DNA from: Mixophyes australis
Taxonomy: Eukaryota > Chordata > Amphibia > Anura > Limnodynastidae
Length of the DNA stretch: 64,000 bases
Direction: 5' to 3'
NCBI GenBank assembly: GCA_036250195.1
Contig: JAVHZZ010000002.1
Location: 369,150,624-369,214,623 of the forward strand
Part shown: positions 1 to 19,300 of the stretch, one piece after another
Layout: the number at the start of each line of letters is the position of its first letter
How positions within the stretch are numbered: the stretch's first letter is position 1
Program-made: the position numbers and the translations under genes
Notes under the pieces: generated by a model
What the model was told of the DNA's origin: nothing
What the model saw: the letters and a program-made list of their open reading frames with translations, nothing else
The model's database searches: none

Positions 1-860
1 GAAGGCGTATTCTACCTCTTATTTTCGAACTGTCTAGGTGGCTTATGTTCCTGCAGGACAGGCTGGCTTGCATCTTAATTCTCTTAAGGGTTAGGTGTCC
101 GCGCTTTCTATCGTCTTTCAACAAAGGCTTGGTTTAATGCCTCATGTGCAAGCTTTCGATTAGGAGGTGCTTCATGTGCAACCTTCGTATGTTTCTCCGG
201 TAGCACTTTGGGATTTAAATTTGGTGTTGAATGCTTTGCAGCATTCGCCTTTTTAACTCGTGGACACAGTTGCTTTCACATTTCTGACGTGGCAGACTGT
301 CTTTCCTTTGGCAAGCTCTACTGCCCTGACCAAATGTCAGTCTTCAGAAGCCAAAGTTTCTATTTGTTCTCTCGATGTGGTCCGTGCTTTGAGTACTTAT
401 GTGCGTAGGATTCGGGATGTGTGCAAGATCTTCTGGTCCTCTGTGATGCACAAAAGAGAAACTAGCCAGTCGCTAAGGTGACTACTGCTCGGCGGATTAC
501 GACTGAATAGTGGGGCTTGGCAGCCTATTCCAGAAAATCTTTGGGTTCACTTCACGAGGTCAGTAAGTGCTTCCTGGGCAGCACTGCATGGTGCCTCGAC
601 TGAACAGCTGTGTCGGGCGGCTACATGGTCTTCCGTGCATACGTTTTACAGGTTTAATGTGTTTTCATCTGGGGATACAAGTTTTGGGAGAGAGCTGCTT
701 TGTGTTGTTTTTTTCTGGGCATTCCCACCCATGATTGTGGCTTTGGGATGTCCCTGGTGTAAGTAGGATAGAGAAAATTGAATTTTTATACTTGCATAAA
801 ATTAATTTCTCTTAGTCCAATTTGGGACACCGGTTGCCCATGTCTCCGTTTGTGTGACAT
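1..860 (+). mobile_element. DIRS-like retroelement, 3' part with tyrosine recombinase remnant
   Basis: Broken plus-strand frames read as a DIRS tyrosine recombinase. There is a helical stretch (WDLNLVLNALQHS-like around 208-260), then [14 protein letters not shown] at about 605-650 holding the conserved R and following motif. A typical tail at about 770-845 contains the GAGAAA and TTGGGACAC terminal signature. Multiple stops and frameshifts show it is dead. It lies upstream of the first visible BLTP2 exon, presumably in an intron, and is cut by the window start. Confidence 0.7.
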
Positions 861-8047
<7,187 letters not shown>

Positions 8048-9140
8048 ACGGCGGACATACATTTTCAATAGACACTTATAGCTCTGTAGTTCAGAGGGTT
8101 ACTTGATGGAAATGATGCTCTTCTGGACTACCTGTCTCTGACATAACAATGAGGCTATTGCCCATCTAATGACTTCAGTGTTGTCCCTTTGGGGGACATG
8201 GTCATACCAATGTGGGGCATTATTTCTCCCCCTTTAAGTGCTGCAGTGTTCAGGCTGACGATGGGGGAAAAGACAGAGAACCGTACACATCACTGCATCT
8301 CCTCCTCACATTTCTGTCGGGTGTTGTAATCAGAAAGTACATTCAGTGAATGTTATATTGATGGGTAATAATCCCAAGACAAAGTTAGATGTGGGTCACA
8401 CATGATGCAGTACAGCCGTTTCATGACCAAAAGCAGAGGCTGGCACCAAGGTGCATTAATTATAGTTATAAGACCACGTGGCACTAGAGAGTCAGAGCTT
8501 TCTGTAAAGTCCATGAACTCTGTTATTTGTCATTACATTTACCAAAGTCACTTGTAACAGAGTTGGAGAAAGTTCTGCTTGTTTGTGTCTTTAAGATAAC
8601 TGTAACTGCACAGTGTGTTAACCTATTGTGCTAGAGCAACTGATTGGTGCTTACTTAAAAACAGTGCAGTGGTGTAACCCTTAATAACCAATCTAAGTTC
8701 AACTTTCATTTTCAGAAATGATCTTGAAAAATGTTATATTCTATTGGTTACCGCTGATGTCACATTGCACTATGTCATTAATTAAGCCCCACTGTGAGAT
8801 AACCAAGGAAAGTTACATAGTTCCTGCCTGACAATAACCCTATGTGGTTCAGCAATAAGAAGCTAATTAATGTTGCAACCATGGCATATAATTGAAGTGA
8901 CCTAACCCAAGCGGGATGCTTTGAGAACATATCCCCCTCATCCAGCAACTAGTCGGGATCTGGATATGAGGCGTTAACTCCCTCTTTAACCACTGTGCTA
9001 ACGTTTTGTTGGCTCTTTTGCTTAACTATTAAATCTGTTGCTGCCAGAAGGGTCTACATATGTTGCTGACCTTTTAATGTGAGTTTAATGAACATTACAT
9101 GAGAATCGCTTCCTGATAATAAAGTAAATATTTATTTTTC
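8048..9140 (+). other. BLTP2: BLTP2 3' UTR (probable)
   Basis: The sequence after the BLTP2 stop has no recognisable coding potential or repeat and is followed by an AATAAA at 9118-9123. A 1.1-kb untranslated tail is therefore the simplest reading. An AATAAA-like string overlapping the stop codon (8043-8048) is too early to be the main signal. Confidence 0.5.
9118..9123 (+). terminator. Candidate BLTP2 polyadenylation signal
   Basis: AATAAA about 1.07 kb after the BLTP2 stop, followed by T-rich sequence. Position and strand fit BLTP2; no transcript evidence is available. Confidence 0.4.
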
Positions 9141-9845
9141 AAGAGATTACTTTGTAATTCTAATAATTCAGATGTCATTGTTCTGTTGCTGTATCTTCGC
9201 CTTTTACCCCCTTCGTGCACTCTATTTTTATTTACAAAGGTAGGGGTTGTACATTTCTGGAATAATCTTCCACCAGCCAGGTGGGGATGGACTTCACTTA
9301 ACTTTGTCATATTGCATCTAATGATTATGGTGTAAGAGCATTTACAGAGGTGGCGTTTAACTTTTTATAAATGTATATTAAATATTTATATGCATTGAGG
9401 GGAGGCTGGGTGCAGTTGTTGCTGCTACATAGGTGTATAAACTCCTGCTCTCATCTGCAGACATTTGCACTTTTTGGTACAGATTGCTCTTCACCAACAA
9501 TGATTAAAAATCATATTATTACTTTTAAACAGAAATGTGGTGTTTTTTGTCCTGTGCAACAGACTTTTACTTCAGTATTGTCATGGTTCAGTTCAATGTC
9601 TTGGTTATTTTCTGCATTAGGTTATTATATCGGGTTCTCTGAAATACAATAACAGTAGTAAGGACCAGAAGCAAGTACATGTATTTTTTCATGTAATGGG
9701 TTTACTTTATAAATCATTTAATGCTTGTAACACCCTTATTGCTATTTAGGTTGTAATTAAATACAGCCAAAACATGAAACATATTTTTTTCTTTCTCCTT
9801 CAGCAGTAGGGGGTCACAGACTGTGGGTTATGTTTTACTCCTAGT

Positions 9846-9882
<37 letters not shown>

Positions 9883-10358
9883 ATTTATATAGCGCCACTG
9901 ATTCCGCAGCGCTGTACAGAGAACTCGCTCACATCAGTCCCTGCCCCTTTGGAGCTTACAGTCTAGGCATTGCATTGTTAAAAAAACAAAAACAAGAATT
10001 GACTCCTATTTCCTGGTGTCCTGCATAGACTGTGGGCACAAGGCTTTTGCCCTTATTCATTTTTTAAAATGTAATCACACATGTAGAATTGTCTTTTTGC
10101 ACATACCTCACCTGCCCCTTATGACAAGACAAAGGATGACATCACACTTGATATGTATATGTATACACTTCGCTAATGAGTAATGCAGCTCCAGATATGG
10201 ATGCATAAGTAATGACCAGCGCTTAGGAGCAGATTAAAGTTGTTTGTCAAACTAAAGCGGATTAACTGTGCACGTGACCCCCTCAGAGATCAGAAACTGT
10301 CCAGGGGGGGCCAGAGAAAGGAAGCCTGTCCTGAATTTAGACTGACTGGAGGCATGCA
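9141..10358. other. BLTP2-RSKR intergenic spacer and RSKR upstream region
   Basis: Apart from the SINE tail at 9845-9965, no gene or repeat is recognised. The RSKR promoter and 5' UTR must lie here, close to 10359. No clear TATA box or CpG island was seen. Confidence 0.4.
9845..9965 (-). mobile_element. Truncated SINE (3' tail)
   Basis: A (ATC)n run is followed by the antisense of the SINE tail (GCGCCACTGATTCCGCAGCG, TCAGTCCCTGCCCC). It is a 5'-truncated copy of the family seen whole at 32185 and 43815. Confidence 0.75.
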
Positions 10359-13300
10359 ATGGGAGCTACGAACAGTCACACTAAGGTAGGAGAGAATAAA
10401 TGGGAACTGGGGAAGAAATTCCTAAAAGTGGAACGCATTACAATGTTTAATTGAAGTCCTTCAGAATAGTAACGAAGCAGAAATTTCTCTACTGTGAGTA
10501 ATGTTGTGTTTCTGACCAATTAAACTCCTACCTCTGATAAATGTATTTTTTTTAAATTGCTCCAGCTGGTTGATTGCATAGTTGGAGGTTAAAACAGTAT
10601 ATTTTAGAGTTAGAGCTTGTTTTTTTTTTTTGTTTCTTTGTTTTTTTTTTAAAATGCACAATTGACTGCATTTTGTTTCCTCTCTTCTGAGATTTGGCTG
10701 TTTGCTTTGCAGGGTTGCAACTCTTTGTCACCCAACTTGTGGAATCCTCCCTGGAAAGGGCTATGGAATGGGGACAGCCTGGCTGCATCCCGACTCGGCC
10801 AGCTGTTGGTCACTGGCCGGACAATAAAGGATAAGTTCAGGGCAACTCATCAGACTAGCCTCCCGGAAGAGAAAACAGCAGAGCACTCTCTCCCTCGTTA
10901 CATGTCTTTATTTCTGCCTGAGTTTCCAGTGTGGTCAGCTGCAGGACAGCCAGAATTAAAGGTCTTCTAGATTTAATTTCGTAGCAAATATCCATGTTTA
11001 CTAAGCAGTCCATTGTCACAGTGCGTGTTTTTTTTTACAATTACTGGTGTAATATGGATGATAATACGCTTATTTTCCGTGCCGAAAATACAATGTCCCC
11101 TATATTAGTGGTACAAAATCTATCACACTATTTTAAGTATACAGTTACAGCTATAGTACATATACATATTGTTATACTTCAGGCTGTTTTTATAGGTAAT
11201 ATATAAGAAATGAAATTTACATTGTGGTAAGAAAACTTGTAATTTAGTTAGGAAGCTGGTCAGGAACATGTATTAATGTTGCAAGGCACAGTTTTTAGTG
11301 TACATTGTATTGATACCAGCATGTCTAGATGACTTAATGTAAAAAAAAACAATTTGTCTACCATAGATTCTGGGATGTGTTGCTAAAGGATCCCTGGGTC
11401 CAGTACTAAAGGTCTTAAACTGCACAGAGCAGAAGGTCTTTGCCTTGAAGGTCAGAAGCTGCATAATTTATCAATCTTTCAGAGTTTCGGACACTTGTTT
11501 GAAAATATTGTTTACTGTATATAAATATATCCATCTGTTGCACAGGTATTACCCAAATGGGAGGTTTTGCGTCGTAACACACTGAGACAGTGTAAAGAGG
11601 AGGTTACCATACAGGTAGGGCTGCTGTACAATGTTGTCTTCAGAGAAGTTGCTGCTTAAGACTAACAAAGTCTTCGATAGAGATTGTGTTCGTTCCATGC
11701 TGTGAACTGGAACTGACAATTGTTTCTTTTTGTAATTAGCGGCAGGTGAAGCATCCTTTCATCCAATGCCTTGGAGAGAGCTGGCAAGGACAGCGCCATC
11801 TTTTTATCAGTGAGTCATCCTAAACCTTGCTGATCCCTGAACCATTAAAATTGTTTATAAAAACCTATGGTCAAACCTGTTTATCAAGGTCCAGGAAAAA
11901 TTGTTATAATGAGTGCAAAATACGCGAAAGGTCTAAACACCACTTTTAAAGCTGCATCACCACCTAGGAATAGGTTTTCTAAGGTGGTCTCTTCCACCTA
12001 GGTTGATATGACCAGCAATGCAATTTTTTTTAACCAACATTCAACGTCGGAGGAGGTGTATGAATGAGAGGGCCAAACACAGACTGCAATCTCAGCACAC
12101 GGGTGTGCCTAGTATAGCCAAGAAGTTCAAAATGATGTTTCATGTTGCAGGTGGAGACTGTCAAAGGCGGAGAGGGTGTATTTCATCCATTTCTATTCTG
12201 CTAAAGGACTTTTGCACAAGCTTTGGGTGGGCGTAGAATCGGTTCTTGTCCTTTTTTTTTATTTTTTATATGTGGTGTATCTTATGCCTTTCTAGACGCA
12301 CTTTGTACAATGTAAAACAAAGCTTCAAACACCCAAAAGCGACACTGATAATATAGACAGTCCTGATGTCCCCTCACTGACATGATTCATTTAAGCCATA
12401 AATGAGATATACCAAGCACTATTTTAGCAGTAAAAATTAAAGGTTAGATTAGAGGTATGATGTGACTTGCACTATACATCTCCTTTTCGAAAGCATCTCC
12501 CGAGAACAGAATGATATACACTGGGTAGACCATCTAGGCCAGTGATATGCAAAAGGCGGCCCCAGCTCCTTCCTAATTTGTGTCGTCAGTCTTTTTCTCA
12601 TCTGGATGCCATTTTTGGACCCACCTGTTTACGCCCTGCAGAGCTTAATCCACGGCCCATTGTAATATGGGGCAGTGGTAATGCTCAGTCTGCATCACAT
12701 GACCTACTTGTTGGCATAAAGCAGGCTGGTCACACAGTGCCAGCAGCACATCTGAAGTCAGACGGTGAGAGACATGCAGTCTCTGCAATAAGGTTCCCTC
12801 CTTCCTCCTTGAGAAGCTATGTGATTCCTACTTACTTATCATAGCAAGGTAAGGAGTTTTTAGGTGGACCCAGTTATGCACCAGTGTACTGTATAGTTGT
12901 TTTTTGGTTGCACCTACAGTCATGGCCAAAAGTTTTGAGAATTGCACAAGTATTGGTTTCCACAAAGTTTGCTGCTTCATTGTTTTTAGACCTTTTTATC
13001 AGATGTTGCTATGGTATACTGAAGTAAAATTACAAGCATTTTATAAGTGTCAAAGGCTTTTGTTGACAATTACATTACGTCTATGCAAAGAGTCAATGTT
13101 TTCAGTGTTGACCCTTTTTTTTTTTTTTTTTTTTAAGACCTGTAATTCGCCCTGGCATGCGGTTAGTCAACTTCTGGGCCACATGCTGACTGATGGCCGC
13201 CCATTCTTGCATAATCAATGCTTGGAGTTTGTCAGAATTTGTGGGTTTTTGTTTGTCCACCTGCCTCTCGAGGATTGACCATAAATTCTCAATGGGATTA

Positions 13301-16300
13301 AGGCCTGGGGAGTTTCCTGACCCAAAAGTTTAATGTTTTAATCCCCGAACCACTTAGTTATCACGTTTGCTTTATGGCAAGGTGCTCCATCATGCTAGAA
13401 AAGGCTTGGCTGACGAAAAGGCTTGGCTGACGTAAGTATACAGTGTGACACTCTCATTATTGCTATTATGCTGTTCATATAAGGAGGTGCCGTGTGTAGT
13501 GCCAGTACAATGGGTTTTTATTTTCAAAACATTCTTCATTGTATTGGCGCTACAAACGGTGCCTCCTTAAATGAAAAGCGTAATAGCAATGATGACAGTG
13601 TCACGCTGTATACTTATGCAATTTTAGCCGGACGGCCTCTTCATGCGCCGCGTTTATGTGAAGTCTGTCATGCAAGCTGTCGGGGGGAATCCACTATCAG
13701 TATGGTCTCCATCGATGTATTATATGATTTTAATAAAATGTTTTATTTTTTTATTTTAGATGCATTTATGGTGGTATTTTTACTTCATTTAAGTAATATG
13801 TGCTCTTTTGTTTTGTATCTTGTGGAGCGTCTGACCCGGACACCCTCTCTGCAGCGTGGGCATAGACAAGTGTGACTTTCTGCTCCACTCAGCTTACATG
13901 GCAGTGGGTAGTTTGTTTAAACCCAACCACACAGCCTGGGTCAACAAAGCTATTCAGCTGTGGGCAGAGCAATTGGTGAAGGGTCTCCAGGACAATGTGC
14001 CTAGATCTGATCTACTGACATTGACAGAACACATACAAGAGGCATCTGACTATGTGGGCCATTTATCCCTGGATGTGCTTTCAGTCACCTGCGGACTCTC
14101 TGGCTTTATCATCACGACTTGACGCTTTTTATGGCTGCGCTCTTGGTCAGCGGACTCTGCCTCCAGTGCACCCTAGAAGCCTTGCCGTTTGATGGTATCG
14201 ACCTGTTAGGTTCCGAGCTAGAACATGTTATTCAGGGGGCAAGAGCACCTTTTTGCCTGTCAGTTCCACTAGACCAAAACAAACACGTTTTTGGTCGTTT
14301 CATCCCTTTGGCAGATCTCTGGGAGCTCCCTCCAGAGGACAGTCCTCTGCTCCCAGGGGGAGGGGACACCACAGGGGCTATGGCTCAAGTAGATGTAGAG
14401 CCCCCAAGCCTGGGGACAAGGCCACGGCATGATGGGATCTCTCACCACGACACTGTGGTGGTGGCTCGTCTATTACGCTTCCAGAACATATGGTGGACAT
14501 CGACCACAGATGCCTGGGTGCAGGGGATTGTTACACAAGGCTAAGTTATCGACCTACTTCATTTCTCTACGTGTCGATTCTTCACCGCAGCTCTTCCCTC
14601 TACGATGCCAAGCGCTTCAAGAAGCCATCAGGAAACTGCAATCCTCTGGTGCCATTGTCCTGGTCCCACAGCAGGAAAGAGGAATGGGGTTTTGCTCAAA
14701 CCACTGCCTGGTCCCCAAACAAGACGGCTCCTTTTGTCCAATCCTAAACCTACAAATCCTAAACAAGCAGGTCCCCATGGTCAGGTTTTGGATGTAATCC
14801 TTGCGTTCAGTGATTTTAGTCATGGAACAGGGATAGTTCATGGCATCCATCGACATAAAATATGCCTACTTACATGTTCCCATCTGAAAGGGACACCAGA
14901 GTCCATCTCTATTTTTTGTGTATATATGATATATAACCTCCGCTTCATTTGTAAAATAGCAGATAGCTAATACCCATACACTGTTCACTGGGCCTGACCA
15001 GATCTGTCAGATTCTGCCATAAACATATAGGGCCAAATCTGAAAGATTCAGATGTTTGGCGCTCAAGCTGGATGTCCACATCTAATGGGCGCAGCAAGAC
15101 TGCCAGAGCTACGGCAAACTGCTTACATGGTCAGATGTGGTTGGGTGGTGACAGTGGTGCCCTATCACATGTAGATTTGTATTTATTTTTAGAATAAACC
15201 ACTATAATTACTTTTTTTACTGCTTGTACAAGCTTGTTATTACACTTTTATCCACCTTGCATTCCTTGTGATTACGTGCGCTTTTAATACAAAGATTCCA
15301 GCTTCACCTTAAATTAGCCTTTGTAAAAGCGCAACTCCCAGCATGCTCTACTAGTTTAAACAGTGGTAACGTCTGTAATATGTTCTCCAATTTTCTATTC
15401 ATAAAGGTTAGGGATTATATTGAGGTTCTTTTAAAATGGATTTTACTTAAAAGTACATTCAATCACATAGTAAGAAAGATTGAAAAAAAGCTACAGGTCC
15501 ATTAAGTTCAATATCACCTCCACTGCCCCCCAACCACCAAAAATTCCAACCATTTCTTTATCAAGTAAGACAACATAAAACCCCTAGTGACATAGCTGCC
15601 AATCTAGCCCCATAGGAGTTAAAAAAAATAAATAAAAAAAAATCCCAAAAATGATAAGTAGATACATTTCCTGTATCCTTCACCTCCTTAATGTCCTCTA
15701 CTAATGGTAGCTTCTACCAAGCAGGGCCCTTTGTCTCATGTCTGCACCTCCTTCATCAACCTAATTTGTACTTCTTCTGTTTTTATGTGTGGTTTATATT
15801 TTGTATGATTTCAATCTGACTATCCAGCGCTGCACAGTTTGGTGCCTTCTTACAAATAAACAATGACGATGATGGCTACAGATACCATTTATTTTAAGAA
15901 AGACAACCAACAATTTTTTCAGTTCTGTTAGTGCATTTGCCATCACCACCTCATGTACTAAAGAATTCCACAATGTGCTAAAGAATTCCGCAGTTTAACT
16001 ACCATTGCAGTAAAGAACCCTATGATATACTGATGGGACAATGTATGATGCAGAGTGGTGGTCAATTCTTTGTGACCTGGTTTCCTGTGTCTCTCTATGG
16101 CAGTGTGCAACTACTGTAGCTATGGGGACCTACATTCCTTGTGGATGTCTGCCAAGTACATTGATGAAGACACAGTAAGACTATTTGCAGCAGAACTGGT
16201 ATCTGTTTTGGGTAAGTTGAACAAGTTAATTATCTTGGCTGATCTTCTGTGTGAAAATAACATTTAGATATTGTGTAGTTAAATTGCAGGAATCACCTCT

Positions 16301-19300
16301 CATTTTTTCTCGCACCCCATAGAGGTGCTCAGAAAAATGAGCAGAGATTCCTACCGTGATTGTCGGCAATGTGCACAGCCGAACATTGCTGTGATGTCCA
16401 CGCGCCTCATCGCCAGCAATTGAATCTCCCCCTTTGAATGAGCTTATCTGAACAAATTAAAATAGTTGAAGACATTTTATGAGAAATAATGCTGTGGCTC
16501 AGGTTTACATTGTCAGAATTAGCTGTTAGTTAAAATGATAGCCAATTAATTGTTAATGGAATGTTAATAGAAAATTAAGTAATAATAAATACCACATCAT
16601 TTCGTTCTTCGCGCCAAGGATTGTCTTTGTTGAATTAATTGTCAATGAATGTGTAGCAGCCTTAATTAATGCCCATATATGGCATATAGCCAAACCTAGA
16701 ATTGTATGAGATTCCACATACTTTTAACTGAATAACTGTATCTAAAATAGGTTTGTTTTTTTTTTACTCACCATACAATGTTTCTCTAACTTCATCGGGG
16801 AGCACTGTGAGACATTGGGGTATAGTAGGAGGACCAGACGTAAAGGCACTTTAATCTTTGAGAGCCCCTAAGGGAGTAACTGCGCATAACACCTTGCACC
16901 CAAAGCTAGCACTCTGTGATGCAAAACCCTGCAACTTGTAGAATTTGGCGAAAGTGTGGACAGATGACCACGTTGCAGCCTGGCACAACTGCTCAGCCGA
17001 AGGGCCGTGACCTAGCCCAAGCCAATTTGCATCTGGGTCAGGCTGTACACAAGATAGTTTCACATTTACATTTGGCACAGGTATAATGTTGCACAGACTT
17101 TCCTTTAGCCTTGGAAATCCCTTTCTTAGACATAATTTTTGTTATATATATATACAAATGCCTAGTGGCGTGTGTGAAAAAAAAAAAACAAGCTGCAGCG
17201 CCACCTGCTGGGCCGAGTTATACACTGACCTATATATTTCTTGAAGGAGAAGTGACAGTTGGGAGTGGTTGGTGGTTGCCGGGGGTGACAGTGGGAAGTT
17301 TTTAACACCTTAAGTAGCTTGATTTGACTAGAATGCATGAGTATCATGCACGGGTTAACTTGTGCTTTATAAGTGTCTACCTCCGGGATCTGTTTTCTCG
17401 TAAGGTGGAGAAGTTCTGTTAATAAATAGGGATAAACTAATTCAGACTCCAAGGATAGGTTAACAAAATATTCCTGATTTAGCAACCAACCCACAGCATA
17501 GTGAAAAAGAGCAGAAAACATAAATGCAGAGCTATCCGGGAAACCAATTCCACCTGAGTATCATGCACGGGTTAACTTGTGTATATATATATATATTTAT
17601 TTACATAATCCTTTTTTATTTTTATAACGATAAAACCTGCAACAATAGCGATTTAACCTTGTTGCAGGCACAAGGGGTATCCGAAATATAGATCAATAAA
17701 TTGCCCCCTGAGACACACTAGACTGAAATACAGCAGGTTTAACACCGTAAAACCAGGTAGTACAGACCACAATACACTGAATGATAGAGGTTATCCCAGA
17801 CAGGAGGGGACACAGAAGGGGTACTCGGCCCGGGTAGAGATCTGCAGTCAGAGCCCGTGTCACCAGTGCAGGGAAGTGTTTTTAAAGTGTCCTTACTCCA
17901 AGTCCGCCTACTATTCCCCAATGTCTCGCAGTGTCCCCCAATGCCAGGAAAGAGAAAAGATAATGTATTAAAGTTCAATATTAAACTGTGTATTTTATCC
18001 CCACAGTTTATCTTCATGATTTGGGAATCATACATCGAGATGTCAAGGTGAGGGCATTCTGCATATTACAGAATAGCAGGGACGTTGTACCTTAAGTGGA
18101 TGCCATTACCATTTTCATAGTATCTTGAAAAATGTTGGGACCATAAATAAAAAATGCGCAGATGTGAGAGCGCTCTGAAGAAAATGTATTGGTGTCACAT
18201 GCTCTATCTAAAAGTGGCTAGATTGTGTCAAAATTCAGGCATGTCTTCCAAAATAGAAGCAATTTTCCTATGTGTTTCCGACTTCCAGTACATATACAAA
18301 AAATTACAGAAGTACATACAGTCGATGTGTTAAAATCTGTGAATTTATTTATCTTTTATTTTTTCCATGTGTTATAGAGCTGCACATTAATCGTGCTGTC
18401 ACTGTAATTATTTTGTTATTTCAGATGGAGAATATATTACTGGATGAGAGGGGTAAGTAAAATCCAATGATTATTGACTGCTGTATTTTAGATCATTTAT
18501 GTTTGATGACCGTGTTTTTAAATTTTGTTCTTTAGGACATTTGAAATTGTCAGATTTTGGACTTTCCCGACATGTTCCTTTTGGAGAACGGGCCTATACC
18601 ATCTGTGGGACCCTTCAGTACATGGGTAAGGGAGGCAACTGACTGCTAAAATCTAGCATTGTAATGACCTATGTCCTGCTCAAAATATATCCATACATTT
18701 TCATAAATGGCTTATTCAGTTATTTCCAACAGGCACAACCCTGGCAAAAGTGTATTTGACAATGAGCAAAAATATAATTCTATGTACTTCTAGTTATTTA
18801 CCACAGATGGTCCTAATTGATAGGCTGAAATAAAGAGGATCAGCAAGATGTTAAGGGTAGGGGTATGAGTGAGATCAGTGCCATATCTGCTCAGCTGTAA
18901 GTTAGATTTACAGCCGACTAGGAAAACAGGTGCCAGATCAGCGCCCGACGGCGGCTAGTGCCTGGCCCAAACGCTTCAGGTTCTCTGCCCACAATAGCCC
19001 CCTGCTTATACATAAACATGTATGGCTGAAGCTGATAACTACAGCGGTTCGGCCCAAGCCCCAATATGACACCTTTATGACAGAAGGACAATGACCGCAT
19101 CCCATTTTGTGGCTGTCTTTTGGGTCCATTCTCACTGTGATTTGCAGCCATCTAGGTCTAAAAGTGCCATCAAAGTTTTAGCCCTTCAGTCATGGTGACC
19201 CACTTTACTAAACATAAAATCTGACAGAAAGTTGAGATATATATATATGGGATCATAATGGCCGTGGGTGATCAAAATCAGATTGGATTGGAATTGATCC

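Noticed and set aside
17162..17521. 119-residue minus-strand open frame
   Set aside because: Its first half is the 190-bp copied L1 ORF2 fragment and the rest is intron sequence.
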